Shown here in pieces: positions 1 to 9,783 of a stretch of 64,000 nt of DNA (its first letter is position 1; each line of letters opens with the position of its first letter). The DNA comes from Arenibacter hampyeongensis (GTDB taxonomy: Bacteria; Bacteroidota; Bacteroidia; Flavobacteriales; Flavobacteriaceae), in the NCBI RefSeq assembly GCF_002909255.1, contig NZ_PIOB01000001.1, positions 744,001 to 808,000 on the forward strand. The letters run 5' to 3'. A program made the translations under genes and the position numbers. The notes below the pieces were generated by a model that worked only from the letters and a program-made list of their open reading frames with translations, was not told the DNA's origin and did no database searches.

Positions 1-378
1 ATGGCCAACTTTTTCGCTCAAACGGAGGCGCTTATGAATGGCAAGACTTCTGAAGAGGTTAGGAAAGAGTTGGAGGATAAAAAGGTGCCGGAAAAAGAAA
101 TTGCGGGAATTTTGCCATTCAAGGTCTTTGAGGGGAACAAACCTACCAATACCCTTTTTATTAATAAACTGACACCCAAGAGCCTGGGGTCGCTTATAGC
201 ACTATATGAGCATAAAATATACGTACAAGGGATCGTATGGAATATTTATAGTTACGATCAATGGGGTGTAGAGTTGGGTAAACAGTTGGCTACTGCCATT
301 TTGAACGACATTGAGGGTTCGGAAATTGCGAATCATGATGCTTCTACGTTAAATCTTTTGGATTTATTTAAGAAATAA
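1..378 (+). CDS. pgi: Glucose-6-phosphate isomerase, C-terminal fragment
   Basis: Interconverts glucose 6-phosphate and fructose 6-phosphate in glycolysis and gluconeogenesis, in the cytosol. Only about the last 125 residues lie in the window. The ATG at base 1 is an internal methionine, because the family is normally about 500 to 550 residues and the upstream catalytic domain is missing. The diagnostic C-terminal family signature is visible at residues 77-94 ([18 protein letters not shown]), ending in the lysine that acts in the active site of known isomerases. Another supporting segment is the [14 protein letters not shown] stretch at the very start. The frame closes with TAA at 376-378. 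About 70 bases downstream comes the promoter of the next gene, so it is probably not co-transcribed with it. Identification is firm; only the extent is unknown. Confidence 0.95.
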   Translation: MANFFAQTEALMNGKTSEEVRKELEDKKVPEKEIAGILPFKVFEGNKPTNTLFINKLTPKSLGSLIALYEHKIYVQGIVWNIYSYDQWGVELGKQLATAILNDIEGSEIANHDASTLNLLDLFKK

Positions 379-450
379 AAGACATTTTTGCCAATGCCTA
401 ACAAATGGCAATAACAACCTGTTTTTCAGGAGTTTTTAGGTTTATAATGT

Positions 451-458
451 TAAATTTG
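451..458 (+). promoter_or_regulatory. Candidate -7 promoter element (TAAATTTG)
   Basis: A perfect match to the Bacteroidetes -7 consensus TAnnTTTG lies about 92 bases before the receptor start at 550. No clear TTG -33 element is seen at the expected distance. The motif is short and the region AT-rich, so a chance match cannot be excluded. Confidence 0.4.
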
Positions 459-549
459 CACCGACTAATTTAACATTATGGTAATATATTGTTGTAAAAA
501 TTAAATCACTTTTGCAGCAATTATTTAAAACTAATTAACTCTAAGAAAA

Positions 550-3120
550 ATGAAAAAAATGTACTTTGTTATTGCCGCAGTTTTATTAACGGCAGTTGGG
601 TTTGCCCAAGGAACTATTACCGGTTCTGTAGTGGATGGTGATTTTGGAGACCCCCTACCAGGAGCTAATATTTTGGTTCAAGGAACTACAAATGGGGTTG
701 CCGCAGACTTTGATGGTAACTTTACCATAGACGTTGCCCAAAGTTCGGGAACTTTGGTAATCTCCTATATTGGATTTATTAGTAAGAAAGTAAATTTTAC
801 TTCAGTAGGTAATATAGGGGCCATTTCCCTAAATCCAGATGCTCAGGAATTGGAAGGAGTGGTAATTGTTGGTTCAGGGATTATAGATTTAGCGGACGAT
901 AGACAAACACCAATCGCCGTTTCTACAATAAAGGCCAACGAAATAAGGGAAAAAACCGGGAATTGGGATCTACCAGAGGTTTTAAAGTCTACCCCTTCTG
1001 TGCAAAATGTAAAAGGTGGTGGGTTTGGAGATGGTCAAATGTTCTTAAGAGGATTTGATCAGACCAATACGGCCTTCTTATTAAACGGACAGCCAATTAA
1101 CGGAATGGAAGATGGTAAAATGTACTGGTCCAACTGGTCCGGTGTTTTGGATATTGCCAATGCAATTCAGGTGCAAAGGGGATTGGGGTCTTCCAAATTG
1201 GCAATTTCTTCTGTTGGAGGAACGGTGAATATAGTAACCAAAACATTGGATAAACGTGAAGGAGGTTTTGTCCAATCTATGATCGGCAATGATAATTATA
1301 TCAAGACGACAGGATATTATTCTACAGGTTTAATGGAAAATGGCTTGTCTGTAGCTGCAATGCTGGGGCACTGGCAAGGTGATGGTTATGTTGATAATAC
1401 AGGAGGTCAAGGACAAACCTATTTCCTGTCCTTTGGATATGTACCCAACGAGAATAATATTTTCAACTTTATTTTAACAGGAGCTCCACAATGGCATGCT
1501 GCCGCCGGTTCCGACAATCTAAGGACTTTTTTGGATAATGGAAGAAAATATAATTCCTGGAATACTGCCAATGTAAATAGCCCTAATACATTGAATGGTG
1601 GAGCCTACCCTGGAGGTAGAAATATCTATCACAAACCAGTGGCCAATTTAAGTTGGGATTTGACTTTTAATGACACCTCCTCTTTATCTACAGTTTTGTA
1701 CGGGTCTGTCGGTAGGGGTAGTTTTGCCCAATTAATTACGGATAGGAATACTGGCGATGCCCTTTACGCAAGAGGTTCAAATAACAATCATAACTGGTCA
1801 GGTCTAGTTTCCAATTTCAACAAAAAGATTAACGAAAATCTGGATTTTAATTTTGGTGCAGATGTGCGTCTATATAAAGGAATCCACTTTAGGGATGTAA
1901 GGGAGTTTATTGGGGTTAATTCAGTATCTGCTTCCAGTAATTATAACGGAGGTGCCTATGAACTGACCAATGCCTATGGAGGTATTAATCCTTGGAATAT
2001 TACTTTTAACCCAAATGATGATCATTCACAAAGATTTGGTTATGACTATGAGGAAGTAATTAACTATGCTGGGGTATTTGGCCAGTTGGAGTATTCCAAA
2101 GATGCTTTTTCCGCTTTCTTTCAAGGATCGGCATCTACCCAAAGCCATGTTAGAACGGAATTTTTAAATGCAGCGAACGAAGGACAGGCAGACGAATCTG
2201 AAAAGGTCAACAACCCAGGTTTTAACGTTAAGGCAGGTACCGCATATAGTCTGTCTGAACAGAACATTGTATTTGTAAATGCAGGTTATTACTCACGTCA
2301 GCCTTATCACAGCGATTTATATGTTGACGATAGAAATTCCAACCAACTAAATCCTTTGAGCAAGGAAAATCAGAAAATTACAGGTCTAGAGGGGGGATAT
2401 AAATTTTTGGGTGATGTTATCTCTGCCAATTTAAACGTTTACTATACCATTTGGGACAATAGAATAGTTTACAGTTCAAATGATACGGATGATGATAATA
2501 TTGTGGATGAATTTACACAATCCAGCCCATTAAAGCAGGTACATTCCGGGGTGGAATTGGAAGTATTTGCTCGTCCTGCAGACGGATTGAATTTTCAAGG
2601 ATTTGTGTCCGTGGGTGATTGGAAGTACGACGGAGACGTTACAACAACCACTTCGGATGAAAATGGAAATATATTGTCCACTGGTGATGCAAGTTATATT
2701 GATGGAGTAAAGATTGGTCAGGCCGCTCAATTTACTGCCGGAATCAGCGGTAATTATGAAATTTTACCAAGATTAAAAGTGGACGCCAACTGGAATTTAT
2801 ACGATAATCTATATGGAACCACAAATTTTGGCGACTCGGAATTTAGAAGCCAGGATAATAGGGGGGCTATTAAATTACCATCATACAATACTATTGATAC
2901 TGGGTTGTCTTATAGATTATTGGTAGGGAAAGAGGATAATAGATCCATACAGTTCCGTCTGAATATAAATAACCTTCTTGATGAAGAGTATTTGGAGAGT
3001 TCTCAGGATAACAGACATGTTGAAGCTGGAGATGACGTTTGGAACGGGGTAAACACCGACAACCGGGTTAGGTTTGGTTATGGAAGAACTTGGAACGTTA
3101 GCATGCGCTATAACTTCTAA
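550..3120 (+). CDS. TonB-dependent outer-membrane receptor with CarboxypepD_reg-like domain
   Basis: An outer-membrane beta-barrel that imports an unknown ligand using TonB/ExbBD energy. Residues 1-19 form a signal peptide ending GFA before QGT. Residues 20-105 are a carboxypeptidase-regulatory-like beta-sandwich (PLPGANILVQGTTNG, DFDGNF, YIGF). The plug domain covers about 110-230 with FLRGFDQTN and the SSVGGTVNIVTK segment typical of TonB plugs. The remainder is a 22-strand-type barrel ending in an aromatic residue (SMRYNF), as outer-membrane barrels do. The plug carries the NGMEDGKMYWSNW segment, resembling the equivalent NKLVDGRPQWNNW segment of the receptor at 5538, so the two are related. 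There is no SusD partner. It appears monocistronic, with its own promoter candidate and a strong terminator. The substrate cannot be read from the sequence. Confidence 0.93.
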   Translation: MKKMYFVIAAVLLTAVGFAQGTITGSVVDGDFGDPLPGANILVQGTTNGVAADFDGNFTIDVAQSSGTLVISYIGFISKKVNFTSVGNIGAISLNPDAQELEGVVIVGSGIIDLADDRQTPIAVSTIKANEIREKTGNWDLPEVLKSTPSVQNVKGGGFGDGQMFLRGFDQTNTAFLLNGQPINGMEDGKMYWSNWSGVLDIANAIQVQRGLGSSKLAISSVGGTVNIVTKTLDKREGGFVQSMIGNDNYIKTTGYYSTGLMENGLSVAAMLGHWQGDGYVDNTGGQGQTYFLSFGYVPNENNIFNFILTGAPQWHAAAGSDNLRTFLDNGRKYNSWNTANVNSPNTLNGGAYPGGRNIYHKPVANLSWDLTFNDTSSLSTVLYGSVGRGSFAQLITDRNTGDALYARGSNNNHNWSGLVSNFNKKINENLDFNFGADVRLYKGIHFRDVREFIGVNSVSASSNYNGGAYELTNAYGGINPWNITFNPNDDHSQRFGYDYEEVINYAGVFGQLEYSKDAFSAFFQGSASTQSHVRTEFLNAANEGQADESEKVNNPGFNVKAGTAYSLSEQNIVFVNAGYYSRQPYHSDLYVDDRNSNQLNPLSKENQKITGLEGGYKFLGDVISANLNVYYTIWDNRIVYSSNDTDDDNIVDEFTQSSPLKQVHSGVELEVFARPADGLNFQGFVSVGDWKYDGDVTTTTSDENGNILSTGDASYIDGVKIGQAAQFTAGISGNYEILPRLKVDANWNLYDNLYGTTNFGDSEFRSQDNRGAIKLPSYNTIDTGLSYRLLVGKEDNRSIQFRLNINNLLDEEYLESSQDNRHVEAGDDVWNGVNTDNRVRFGYGRTWNVSMRYNF

Positions 3121-3145
3121 TATAATTACAGTTCAAAAATTAAGG

Positions 3146-3171
3146 ACCCCGCTTAACGGCGGGGTTTTTTT
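3146..3171 (+). terminator. Rho-independent terminator after TonB receptor
   Basis: A perfect GC-rich six-pair stem CCCCGC (3147-3152) with GCGGGG (3159-3164) around a six-base loop is followed directly by seven T residues. It lies 26 bases after the receptor stop codon. Confidence 0.9.
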
Positions 3172-3211
3172 ATTCCCAAAATTCATTACATTTATAAATT
3201 AAAACAAAATT

Positions 3212-3670
3212 ATGGAAGATTACGGATTAGCACATCAATGGATACTCTCCTTACACTCTTTATTTGCCTATGTTGTATTGGCTGTTCTATTTTTGGCAGT
3301 GGCCAACGGTATTTTGGGGTGGGCGGGAAAAAAGGATTTCACCTTGAAGAAGGATTTTAGGATTAGCCTGTTTGCGCTCATTTTATCGCATTTACAACTC
3401 TTGGTGGGGCTGATGCTCTTTTTTGTTTCTTCCAACGGGCTTAACGCCATTAAAACATTGGGTATGGGCGGTTTAAACTCGGCTTCCCGATTACTGGCAG
3501 TAGAGCATCCTTTTATCAATATCATTGCGGTTGTGTTCATTACCGTTGGTTGGTCCAAACACAAAAAAGTAATGGAAGGGAAGAGAAAGTTTAAGACCAT
3601 TGCCATTTTTTATGGATTGGGATTGATACTTATCCTAAGTAGAATTCCGTGGGGTCAATGGCTCAATTAA
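3212..3670 (+). CDS. Small four-helix membrane protein (cytochrome b-like, unproven)
   Basis: A 152-residue integral membrane protein with four predicted helices at about 12-35, 49-73, 97-115 and 128-147, separated by short charged loops (KKDFTLKKDF, KHKKVMEGKRK). Histidines occur within or at the ends of helices (H8, H15, H60, H99, H117), which would be compatible with haem or metal binding. Homologues in Flavobacteria are, to my recollection, often labelled cytochrome B, but no binding motif is decisive here. It starts 40 bases after the upstream terminator, so it needs its own promoter; no perfect TAnnTTTG is seen. It is followed after about 100 bases by the DUF1080 gene on the same strand. 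Function not known. Confidence 0.75.
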   Translation: MEDYGLAHQWILSLHSLFAYVVLAVLFLAVANGILGWAGKKDFTLKKDFRISLFALILSHLQLLVGLMLFFVSSNGLNAIKTLGMGGLNSASRLLAVEHPFINIIAVVFITVGWSKHKKVMEGKRKFKTIAIFYGLGLILILSRIPWGQWLN

Positions 3671-3772
3671 ATTATTACAAGCATTCTTTGCAGCGCTCTA
3701 AACAGATTTAAGCGATGCCGGAATTGACTAATGAAAAAATTATAATCCAGTATAAATCTTATCAATTTTAAA

Positions 3773-4366
3773 ATGAAAAATCTATTAGTTGTTGTTTTGG
3801 CTCTTATGGCCTTACCTACGGTGTCCCAAGAATTATCCCTATTTAATGGAGAAGATCTTAGTGGATGGACGGTCTACGGAACCGAAAAATGGTATGTGGA
3901 AGATGGATTGCTCGTGTCTGAAAGTGGACCGGACAAACAATACGGATATTTGGCTACAGATAAACATTATGATGATTTTGAACTTACGTTGGAATTTAAA
4001 CAGGAAGCAAATGGCAACAGTGGTGTATTTATCCGATCAACCATTGATGGCACCAAGGTTAGTGGTTGGCAGGTAGAAGTTGCGCCTCCAGGGCATGATA
4101 CAGGTGGGGTTTACGAGTCTTACGGTAGAGGTTGGTTAATAAAACCGGACGCAGAAAAAGATAAGGTCCTCAAGGAAGGTGAATGGAATACGATGAAAAT
4201 TAAGCTTTCCGGGAACAAATTAACTTCTTGGCTCAATGGCACGGAAATGGTGAGCATTACCGATGATAAGATTGGTGAAGGTAAAGGGTCCATTGCACTT
4301 CAAATCCATGATGGAGGGGGTATAAAGGTGAAATGGAGAAATATCAAAATTGCATTACCGCAATAA
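3773..4366 (+). CDS. Exported DUF1080 (3-keto-disaccharide hydrolase-like) protein
   Basis: A 197-residue secreted protein. Residues 1-18 form a signal peptide (cleavage near TVS/QEL). The rest is one complete DUF1080 concanavalin-like beta-sandwich: LFNGEDLSGWTVYG at about 22-35, EFKQEANGNSGVFIRS in the middle, GEWNTMKIKLSGNKLTSWLNG, and the closing LQIHDGGGIKVKWRNIKI. The family is now often named 3-keto-disaccharide hydrolase because some members cleave 3-keto-glycosides. Whether this member is catalytic or only a carbohydrate-binding domain cannot be told. It stands alone, 4 bases from the convergent nuclease gene, so both may share a transcription end zone. Confidence 0.88.
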   Translation: MKNLLVVVLALMALPTVSQELSLFNGEDLSGWTVYGTEKWYVEDGLLVSESGPDKQYGYLATDKHYDDFELTLEFKQEANGNSGVFIRSTIDGTKVSGWQVEVAPPGHDTGGVYESYGRGWLIKPDAEKDKVLKEGEWNTMKIKLSGNKLTSWLNGTEMVSITDDKIGEGKGSIALQIHDGGGIKVKWRNIKIALPQ

Positions 4367-4370
4367 GTTT

Positions 4371-5414
4371 CTAGTCAATTTTCTTAATTAGGTGGATATA
4401 AACCGGAAAATGGTCACTATATCCACCAATATAGTTCCCTCCTGCATAGGTGCGAAACGGATAGCCTTTAAATTGTCCTTTTTTTGTAACCAAATAGTGT
4501 GCATTAAAAACACCCGCTTTCCAAAATCGGTAATTACCGTTTATTGGGTTTACCAAGTTTTCTGTAAAATAAATCTGATCAAAAAGGTTCCATTTATCGC
4601 GATAGGCCAGTGATCCCACTCCCTTTTTATATAGCTTTTCCATGGGATTGAACAGGTCGTTGGGTTTCAACGCATCAACTTTTCCTTTAGTTTTTAATAT
4701 ATTCTTAAAACTATGGTCTACTGGGTCGTCATTAAAATCGCCCATACTAATAATTTTGGCCCCTGGATTAAATTTCGAAATAGAATCTATTATTTTTTTG
4801 TTTAATCTGGCTGCTGCTATTCTATTGGGTTTACTTCGGGCTTCACCTCCACTTCTGGAAGGCCAATGGTTAACAATGAAGTGTATTTCCTCGCCATCCA
4901 TGAGTCCGCCAACAACCAATTGATCTCTAGTATAATCGCGGAAATCCTCATGATCAGTGAGCATTAATCGCAGGCTGCTAAATGACGAGGGAATGAAGAC
5001 TGTCTTTTTATATAAAAGTGCAACATCAATTCCACGTTCATCAGGGGAATCAAAATGTATTATTCCATAGTCTTTCTCCCGCAAATTGAGATGATTGATG
5101 AGGTCCGTAATTACATGTCTATTTTCCACTTCGCACAGGCCAATAATGTCTGGGGAAGTTTGGGCTTCCAGGCTGCCTATTTCCGATAGCACCTTGGACA
5201 TATTGTCGATTTTTTGAACATAACGCTCATTGGTCCAATTGTCTTTTCCCATTGGGGTTCTGTCATCATCAAAAGTCAGGGAGTCGTTGACCGTATCAAA
5301 TAGGTTTTCCAAATTGTAAAAGGCCACAGTCCTTATTTTATAGGTCTTACTTTCCTGCGCTAAAGTGCCGTTAATTATAAAAAGGGACACAATAAATGTG
5401 AAGAAGATGCCCAT
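4371..5414 (-). CDS. Exported endonuclease/exonuclease/phosphatase (EEP) family protein
   Basis: A metal-dependent phosphoesterase of the DNase I/synaptojanin fold that probably acts in the periplasm or on the surface. Residues 1-19 form a signal peptide (NGTLA before QES). The whole catalytic set is visible: N34 and N36 in YNLENLF, E95 in LCEVENR, D130 in GIDVALLY, H183 in VNHWPSRSGG, D226 and N228 in MGDFNDDP, and D334-H335 in YSDHFPV. Length (347) is usual for secreted bacterial EEP proteins. It is divergent from a TonB receptor and a DUF5689/lamin-tail lipoprotein with a 123-base shared upstream region. Lamin-tail domains are known to accompany EEP nucleases in bacteria, so a nuclease role is favoured over lipid or sugar phosphatase, but the substrate is inferred. 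Confidence 0.9.
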   Translation of the reverse strand: MGIFFTFIVSLFIINGTLAQESKTYKIRTVAFYNLENLFDTVNDSLTFDDDRTPMGKDNWTNERYVQKIDNMSKVLSEIGSLEAQTSPDIIGLCEVENRHVITDLINHLNLREKDYGIIHFDSPDERGIDVALLYKKTVFIPSSFSSLRLMLTDHEDFRDYTRDQLVVGGLMDGEEIHFIVNHWPSRSGGEARSKPNRIAAARLNKKIIDSISKFNPGAKIISMGDFNDDPVDHSFKNILKTKGKVDALKPNDLFNPMEKLYKKGVGSLAYRDKWNLFDQIYFTENLVNPINGNYRFWKAGVFNAHYLVTKKGQFKGYPFRTYAGGNYIGGYSDHFPVYIHLIKKID

Positions 5415-5537
5415 AGATTACATAATTGATTGGAATATTGTAAGAATAATTATTAAATTTCTTGGAATAAATTAAGAATAAACTGTCAATTATTAATATC
5501 TTAATAATCATTTTGTTAAAATATTTCATCTTCATCA

Positions 5538-8279
5538 ATGAAAAGTGGTTTGGCAATATCCTTTTTTATACTGAATGGCATCTGGGGGTATGCACAGGAA
5601 CACTACCGTGTTATGGGCATTGTAAAAGATATGGTTACACAGGAAAATATTGTGTTTTCCGAAATCGAAATTTCAGGGTTTACGGCTGTAAAACCTAATC
5701 CCATCGATGGAAGATTTAACATTTCATCGATTCGATCTGGCGATTATATATTAACCATCTATGCCCAAGATTACCTAAGCAAAATAATGCCCGTATCCAT
5801 AGGAAATCAAGATTTGGATTTGGGAATTATTTACTTGGAACGCGATATTGCCCAAGAGAAAACAGATAATTTAATAACATTGACGGATTCCGATTTGGTG
5901 GAGGATGAAAGTATTTCAATGACCTCGGGCATGTTACAGGCCACCAAGGACATTTTCCTTAACAGGGCGGCCTTCGATTTTGGTCAGGCGTTTTTTCGTG
6001 TTCGTGGATATGGATCGGAAAATGGCAGAGTCCTTCTAAACGGTATACCAATGAACAAATTGGTGGACGGACGACCCCAATGGAATAATTGGGGCGGCCT
6101 TAATGATATAACCCGTAATCAGGTATTTACCCATGGATTGCAGGCATCGGACTTTTCCTTTGGAGGTATTTTGGGGACTACCAATATTAGTACCAGGCCA
6201 TCCGCTTTTAGGAAAGGTATGCGATTATCTACTTCGGCTTCCAATAGAACATATGCTGGGCGATTTATGGCCACCTATACTTCCGTAGTCCCGCAAAAGG
6301 ATATTTATTATAGTGTTTCAGCCTCAAGAAGATGGGCCAAGGAAGGTTACATTGATGGTACCTTATACGATGCGTACTCCTTTTTTGGTGCTTTGGAATA
6401 TCAATTAAACGATAAACACAGTATTGGTTTAACAAGTATTATGGCTTCCAATCGCCGGGGAAGGTCTTCGGCCGTTACTGAGGAAGTTTTTCAATTGGCC
6501 GGCAAACGGTATAATCCCTATTGGGGAAATCAAAATGGTAAAATCAGGAACTCTAGGGAAAGAAAAATTGTAGAGCCTATTTTCATGTTGAACCACTATT
6601 ACAACTCTAGAAGTTTCAATCTTAATACTGGAATATCCTATCAGGTTGGATCTAACTCCAAAAGCAGATTGGGATATTACAATGCCCCCAACCCAGACCC
6701 GACATACTACCGATATTTGCCCAGTTTTTATATCAATAGTCCAATTGGCGCCAATTTTATAGGTGCCAATACGGCCAAAGAAGGGTTTTTGGAAAATCCA
6801 CAATTGAACTGGAACAACCTATATAATGCAAATGCCAGTGTATCTACCCAAGGTAAAGCAGTGTATATTGCCTATGAAGATACTGAGAATGACCAACAGT
6901 TTAATGTTGCCACCATTGGTAATTACGACATAAATAGTCACTTAAAACTCGATTTTGGCGGGTATTATACCCATTTGGAATCGGATAATTATGCGGAAAT
7001 AAATGATTTGTTGGGTGCGGATTACCATGAGGATATAGACCCGTTTTCCAATACAAAAAACGACGTGGATGGAAATCTAAATAAGACCAATGGCAACCAA
7101 TTCAACTACCTATATAATATTAAGGCTGGGGTGTTTGATGCATTTTCCCAATGGAGCGTTACATATCCCAAATGGGGTGGATTTTTGGGCATAAATTATA
7201 CATCCACCAAATACCAGAGAGACGGCAAATTTAAGAATGAACGTTTTTTGAATGCCTCTTTCGGAAAGGGTGATGAGGTTACCTTTTCAAACTTTGGCGC
7301 AAAAGGAGGAATAACCTATAAATTTAATGGGCGACATTGGGTGATTTTAAATGGGGCGTATTTAAATAAACCTCCAGTTTATCAGAATGTTTTTATAAAC
7401 CCTAGGGAAAACAACCAGATTGTAAAGAGTATACAAAGTGAAAAAATCACCACTACTGATCTTAACTATTTTATAAGGCTACCTAATTTAATGGGTCGGG
7501 TAACAGGCTATTATACGCGATTTCAGAATACCACCGATATTAATTTTTTCTTTGTAGATGCAGGTGTCGGAAGTGATTTTGTCCAGGAAGTCCTTACAGA
7601 TTTGGACAAGCTTCATTTGGGTACGGAATTGGGCTTGGAGTATCAGCTTTCGTCCGCAGTAAAACTATCCCTAGTAGCTGCAGTCGGGAAGTTTCTTTAT
7701 GCCAGCGATCCTTTGGTGTCCATAAATTTTGATACCGCAGGAGCTGAGGAGGAAATACTTAATCCTATAGGCAATATAGATTTGGGCATAGCCGAAATTA
7801 AGGACTACAAATTGGCACAGGGTCCACAGAAGGCATTGGCATTTGGCGTGGAATACAGAGATCCCAAATATTGGTGGGTGGGTACCACTGCCAATTTCTT
7901 GGGGAACAATTATGCGGGCATTTCTGCCATTACCAGAACACAAAGTTTTTATCTGGATCCAGAAACCGGCGTCCCATTTCCAAATGCCACCGATGAAAAT
8001 GTAAAAAAATTATTGTCCCAGAATAAATTGGATGATTTCTATTTATTGAATATGGTTGGTGGTAAATCCTGGTTAAAAGGTGGCAGGTATATTAGCGTTT
8101 TTGCCAGCGTAAATAATGTTTTTGATGCTATTTTTAGAACTGGGGGATATGAACAAAGCAGGAATGGGAATTTTGGACAGTTACAACAGGATAATTTAAG
8201 TGGTAACCCATCGTTTGCACCCAAATATTGGTACGGCTATGGACGTACCTATTTTATAAATTTTGCAATTAGTTTTTGA
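5538..8279 (+). CDS. TonB-dependent receptor of the nuclease-linked locus
   Basis: A 913-residue outer-membrane receptor. Residues 1-18 form a signal peptide (GIWGYA before QEH). A carboxypeptidase-regulatory-like domain follows at about 22-95 (MGIVKDMVTQENIVFSEIEI and a YILTIYAQDY strand). The plug spans about 110-220 (FFRVRGYGSENGRVLLNGIP, FSFGGILGTTNIS), then a barrel rich in aromatic turns ends in NFAISF, a typical terminal aromatic. No SusD is present. The next gene begins 104 bases later on the same strand and encodes a DUF5689/lamin-tail lipoprotein, and a divergent EEP phosphoesterase lies upstream. The three would fit uptake of products released by the EEP protein. The receptor family is certain and the substrate is inference. 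Confidence 0.92.
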   Translation: MKSGLAISFFILNGIWGYAQEHYRVMGIVKDMVTQENIVFSEIEISGFTAVKPNPIDGRFNISSIRSGDYILTIYAQDYLSKIMPVSIGNQDLDLGIIYLERDIAQEKTDNLITLTDSDLVEDESISMTSGMLQATKDIFLNRAAFDFGQAFFRVRGYGSENGRVLLNGIPMNKLVDGRPQWNNWGGLNDITRNQVFTHGLQASDFSFGGILGTTNISTRPSAFRKGMRLSTSASNRTYAGRFMATYTSVVPQKDIYYSVSASRRWAKEGYIDGTLYDAYSFFGALEYQLNDKHSIGLTSIMASNRRGRSSAVTEEVFQLAGKRYNPYWGNQNGKIRNSRERKIVEPIFMLNHYYNSRSFNLNTGISYQVGSNSKSRLGYYNAPNPDPTYYRYLPSFYINSPIGANFIGANTAKEGFLENPQLNWNNLYNANASVSTQGKAVYIAYEDTENDQQFNVATIGNYDINSHLKLDFGGYYTHLESDNYAEINDLLGADYHEDIDPFSNTKNDVDGNLNKTNGNQFNYLYNIKAGVFDAFSQWSVTYPKWGGFLGINYTSTKYQRDGKFKNERFLNASFGKGDEVTFSNFGAKGGITYKFNGRHWVILNGAYLNKPPVYQNVFINPRENNQIVKSIQSEKITTTDLNYFIRLPNLMGRVTGYYTRFQNTTDINFFFVDAGVGSDFVQEVLTDLDKLHLGTELGLEYQLSSAVKLSLVAAVGKFLYASDPLVSINFDTAGAEEEILNPIGNIDLGIAEIKDYKLAQGPQKALAFGVEYRDPKYWWVGTTANFLGNNYAGISAITRTQSFYLDPETGVPFPNATDENVKKLLSQNKLDDFYLLNMVGGKSWLKGGRYISVFASVNNVFDAIFRTGGYEQSRNGNFGQLQQDNLSGNPSFAPKYWYGYGRTYFINFAISF

Positions 8280-8383
8280 TTTTTTTCCATTTAAATGAAA
8301 ATGGTTGAACAGCAACAATTTGGTTAGATGGAAAGGATATATAATTTGTTCCCCGCACACGGAAAAGGATAAATAATACAACA

Positions 8384-9754
8384 ATGAACTTTAGGATCAG
8401 CAATATCGTAAGCATTGTGGCTCTGTTGGCGTTATATCTTGTAATGGCCTGTGTTAAGGATAGGAATTTCGAGCCCCCCAAAGCTAATTGCCCATCGGAT
8501 ATTTCGGCCAATATTACTATATCTGAGCTAAAATCGCTTTACGTTGACGAGTTGATACGGATCCAAGAAGATTTGGTTATAGAGGGTTATGTGGTTTCAT
8601 CCGATCTAGCGGGCAATTTTTTCGGTACCCTTCATATACAGGACAATCCAACGAACCCCACTCAAGGCTTGCAATTGGAAGTTGACCTTAGGGATTCGCA
8701 CTTATTTTATGAAGTTGGGTCAAAAATCCTTTTAAAAACTAAGGGACTTTATTTGGGTATGAGTAAAGGGGTAATTAAATTGGGGGGTGTTTTTAGTGCT
8801 TTTGGCAACCCTTCCGTGGGGCGTTTGCCAGCAGCAAAAGTAGGGCAACATTTATTTAATTCGTGCGATCCAATGCAAGAGTTGGAACCTGCCAAAACTT
8901 CCATTAATGAGCTGGAGGACTCCATGATCAGCACTTTGATTCAGCTTAACAATATGGAAGTTTCATTAATCCAAGTAGGTCAATCCTTTGCTGAAAAAGA
9001 GGAAGAAACTATAAGGACCTTGATCAATTGTGAAGATTTGGAACTCGAACTGCTCAATAGTGGGTATTCAGATTTTCAGGCCAGTCCATTGCCAGAAGGT
9101 AATGGAACCATAACTGGGGTCTTAATAAAGGAGAATAAGGACTATCAATTGGTAATTAGGGATACCTCGGATATTGACTTTACTGCAATGCGTTGTGAGG
9201 ATTTGGTAGATGAATTTACCTCAACTAAATTATTTATTTCCGAATTGGCCGATCCTGATAACGATGCTGGAGCACGGTTCGTGGAACTTTATAATTCAGA
9301 TTCTGAAATGCTGGATTTAAAGGGTTGGACTTTAAGGAGATACACTAACGATAACACTGAAGTAAGTTCTATCATAGATTTGTCCGGATATGTGGTTCAG
9401 GGGGAAAGCACTTTTGTTATTTCGCCTAATGCTTCGCAGTTTCATTTAGTTTATGGTTTCCCGCCCGATCACAGTGTTTCTTCAAATAGCCCAGCAGATT
9501 CCAATGGTGATGATAATTTGCAATTGGTAGACCCTTTTGGTAATGTAATGGATAGTTTCGGTGTTGTGGGCGAAGATGGCTCAGGTACGAACCACGAATT
9601 TGAGGATGGCAGGGCCTTCAGGAACGAAAATGTCACCGAGGCCAACCCGTTATTTACGTTCAGTGAATGGACCTTATTTAATGATTCCGGCGAGGCTGGG
9701 ACCATTAATCGACCACAAAATGCGCCAGAGGATTTCAATCCAGGAATCCGTTGA
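8384..9754 (+). CDS. DUF5689 and lamin-tail domain lipoprotein
   Basis: A 456-residue surface or periplasmic lipoprotein. The signal has a lipobox-like YLVMAC with the acylated cysteine at residue 23. Residues about 45-270 match the DUF5689 pattern of Bacteroidetes (EGYVVSSDLAGNFFGTLHIQD; TGVLIKENKDYQLVIRD), which resembles an OB-like ligand-binding fold. Residues about 285-400 form a lamin-tail (LTD) beta-sandwich (LFISELADP, FVELYNSDSEMLDLKGWTLRRY, ESTFVISPNAS). LTD domains in bacteria are known to travel with secreted nucleases and phosphoesterases of EEP type, which fits the neighbouring EEP gene. Likely role: an outer-surface binding partner of the receptor just upstream, perhaps for nucleic acid. 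That role is inferred from association and not shown here. Confidence 0.85.
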   Translation: MNFRISNIVSIVALLALYLVMACVKDRNFEPPKANCPSDISANITISELKSLYVDELIRIQEDLVIEGYVVSSDLAGNFFGTLHIQDNPTNPTQGLQLEVDLRDSHLFYEVGSKILLKTKGLYLGMSKGVIKLGGVFSAFGNPSVGRLPAAKVGQHLFNSCDPMQELEPAKTSINELEDSMISTLIQLNNMEVSLIQVGQSFAEKEEETIRTLINCEDLELELLNSGYSDFQASPLPEGNGTITGVLIKENKDYQLVIRDTSDIDFTAMRCEDLVDEFTSTKLFISELADPDNDAGARFVELYNSDSEMLDLKGWTLRRYTNDNTEVSSIIDLSGYVVQGESTFVISPNASQFHLVYGFPPDHSVSSNSPADSNGDDNLQLVDPFGNVMDSFGVVGEDGSGTNHEFEDGRAFRNENVTEANPLFTFSEWTLFNDSGEAGTINRPQNAPEDFNPGIR

Positions 9755-9783
9755 CCCCATTAAATCCCTATATCAGATAGTAA

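Noticed and set aside
387-431. Terminator hairpins after pgi (TTGCCA/TGGCAA and CCTG/CAGG)
   Set aside because: Stems are four to six pairs with broken T tracts; too weak to call.
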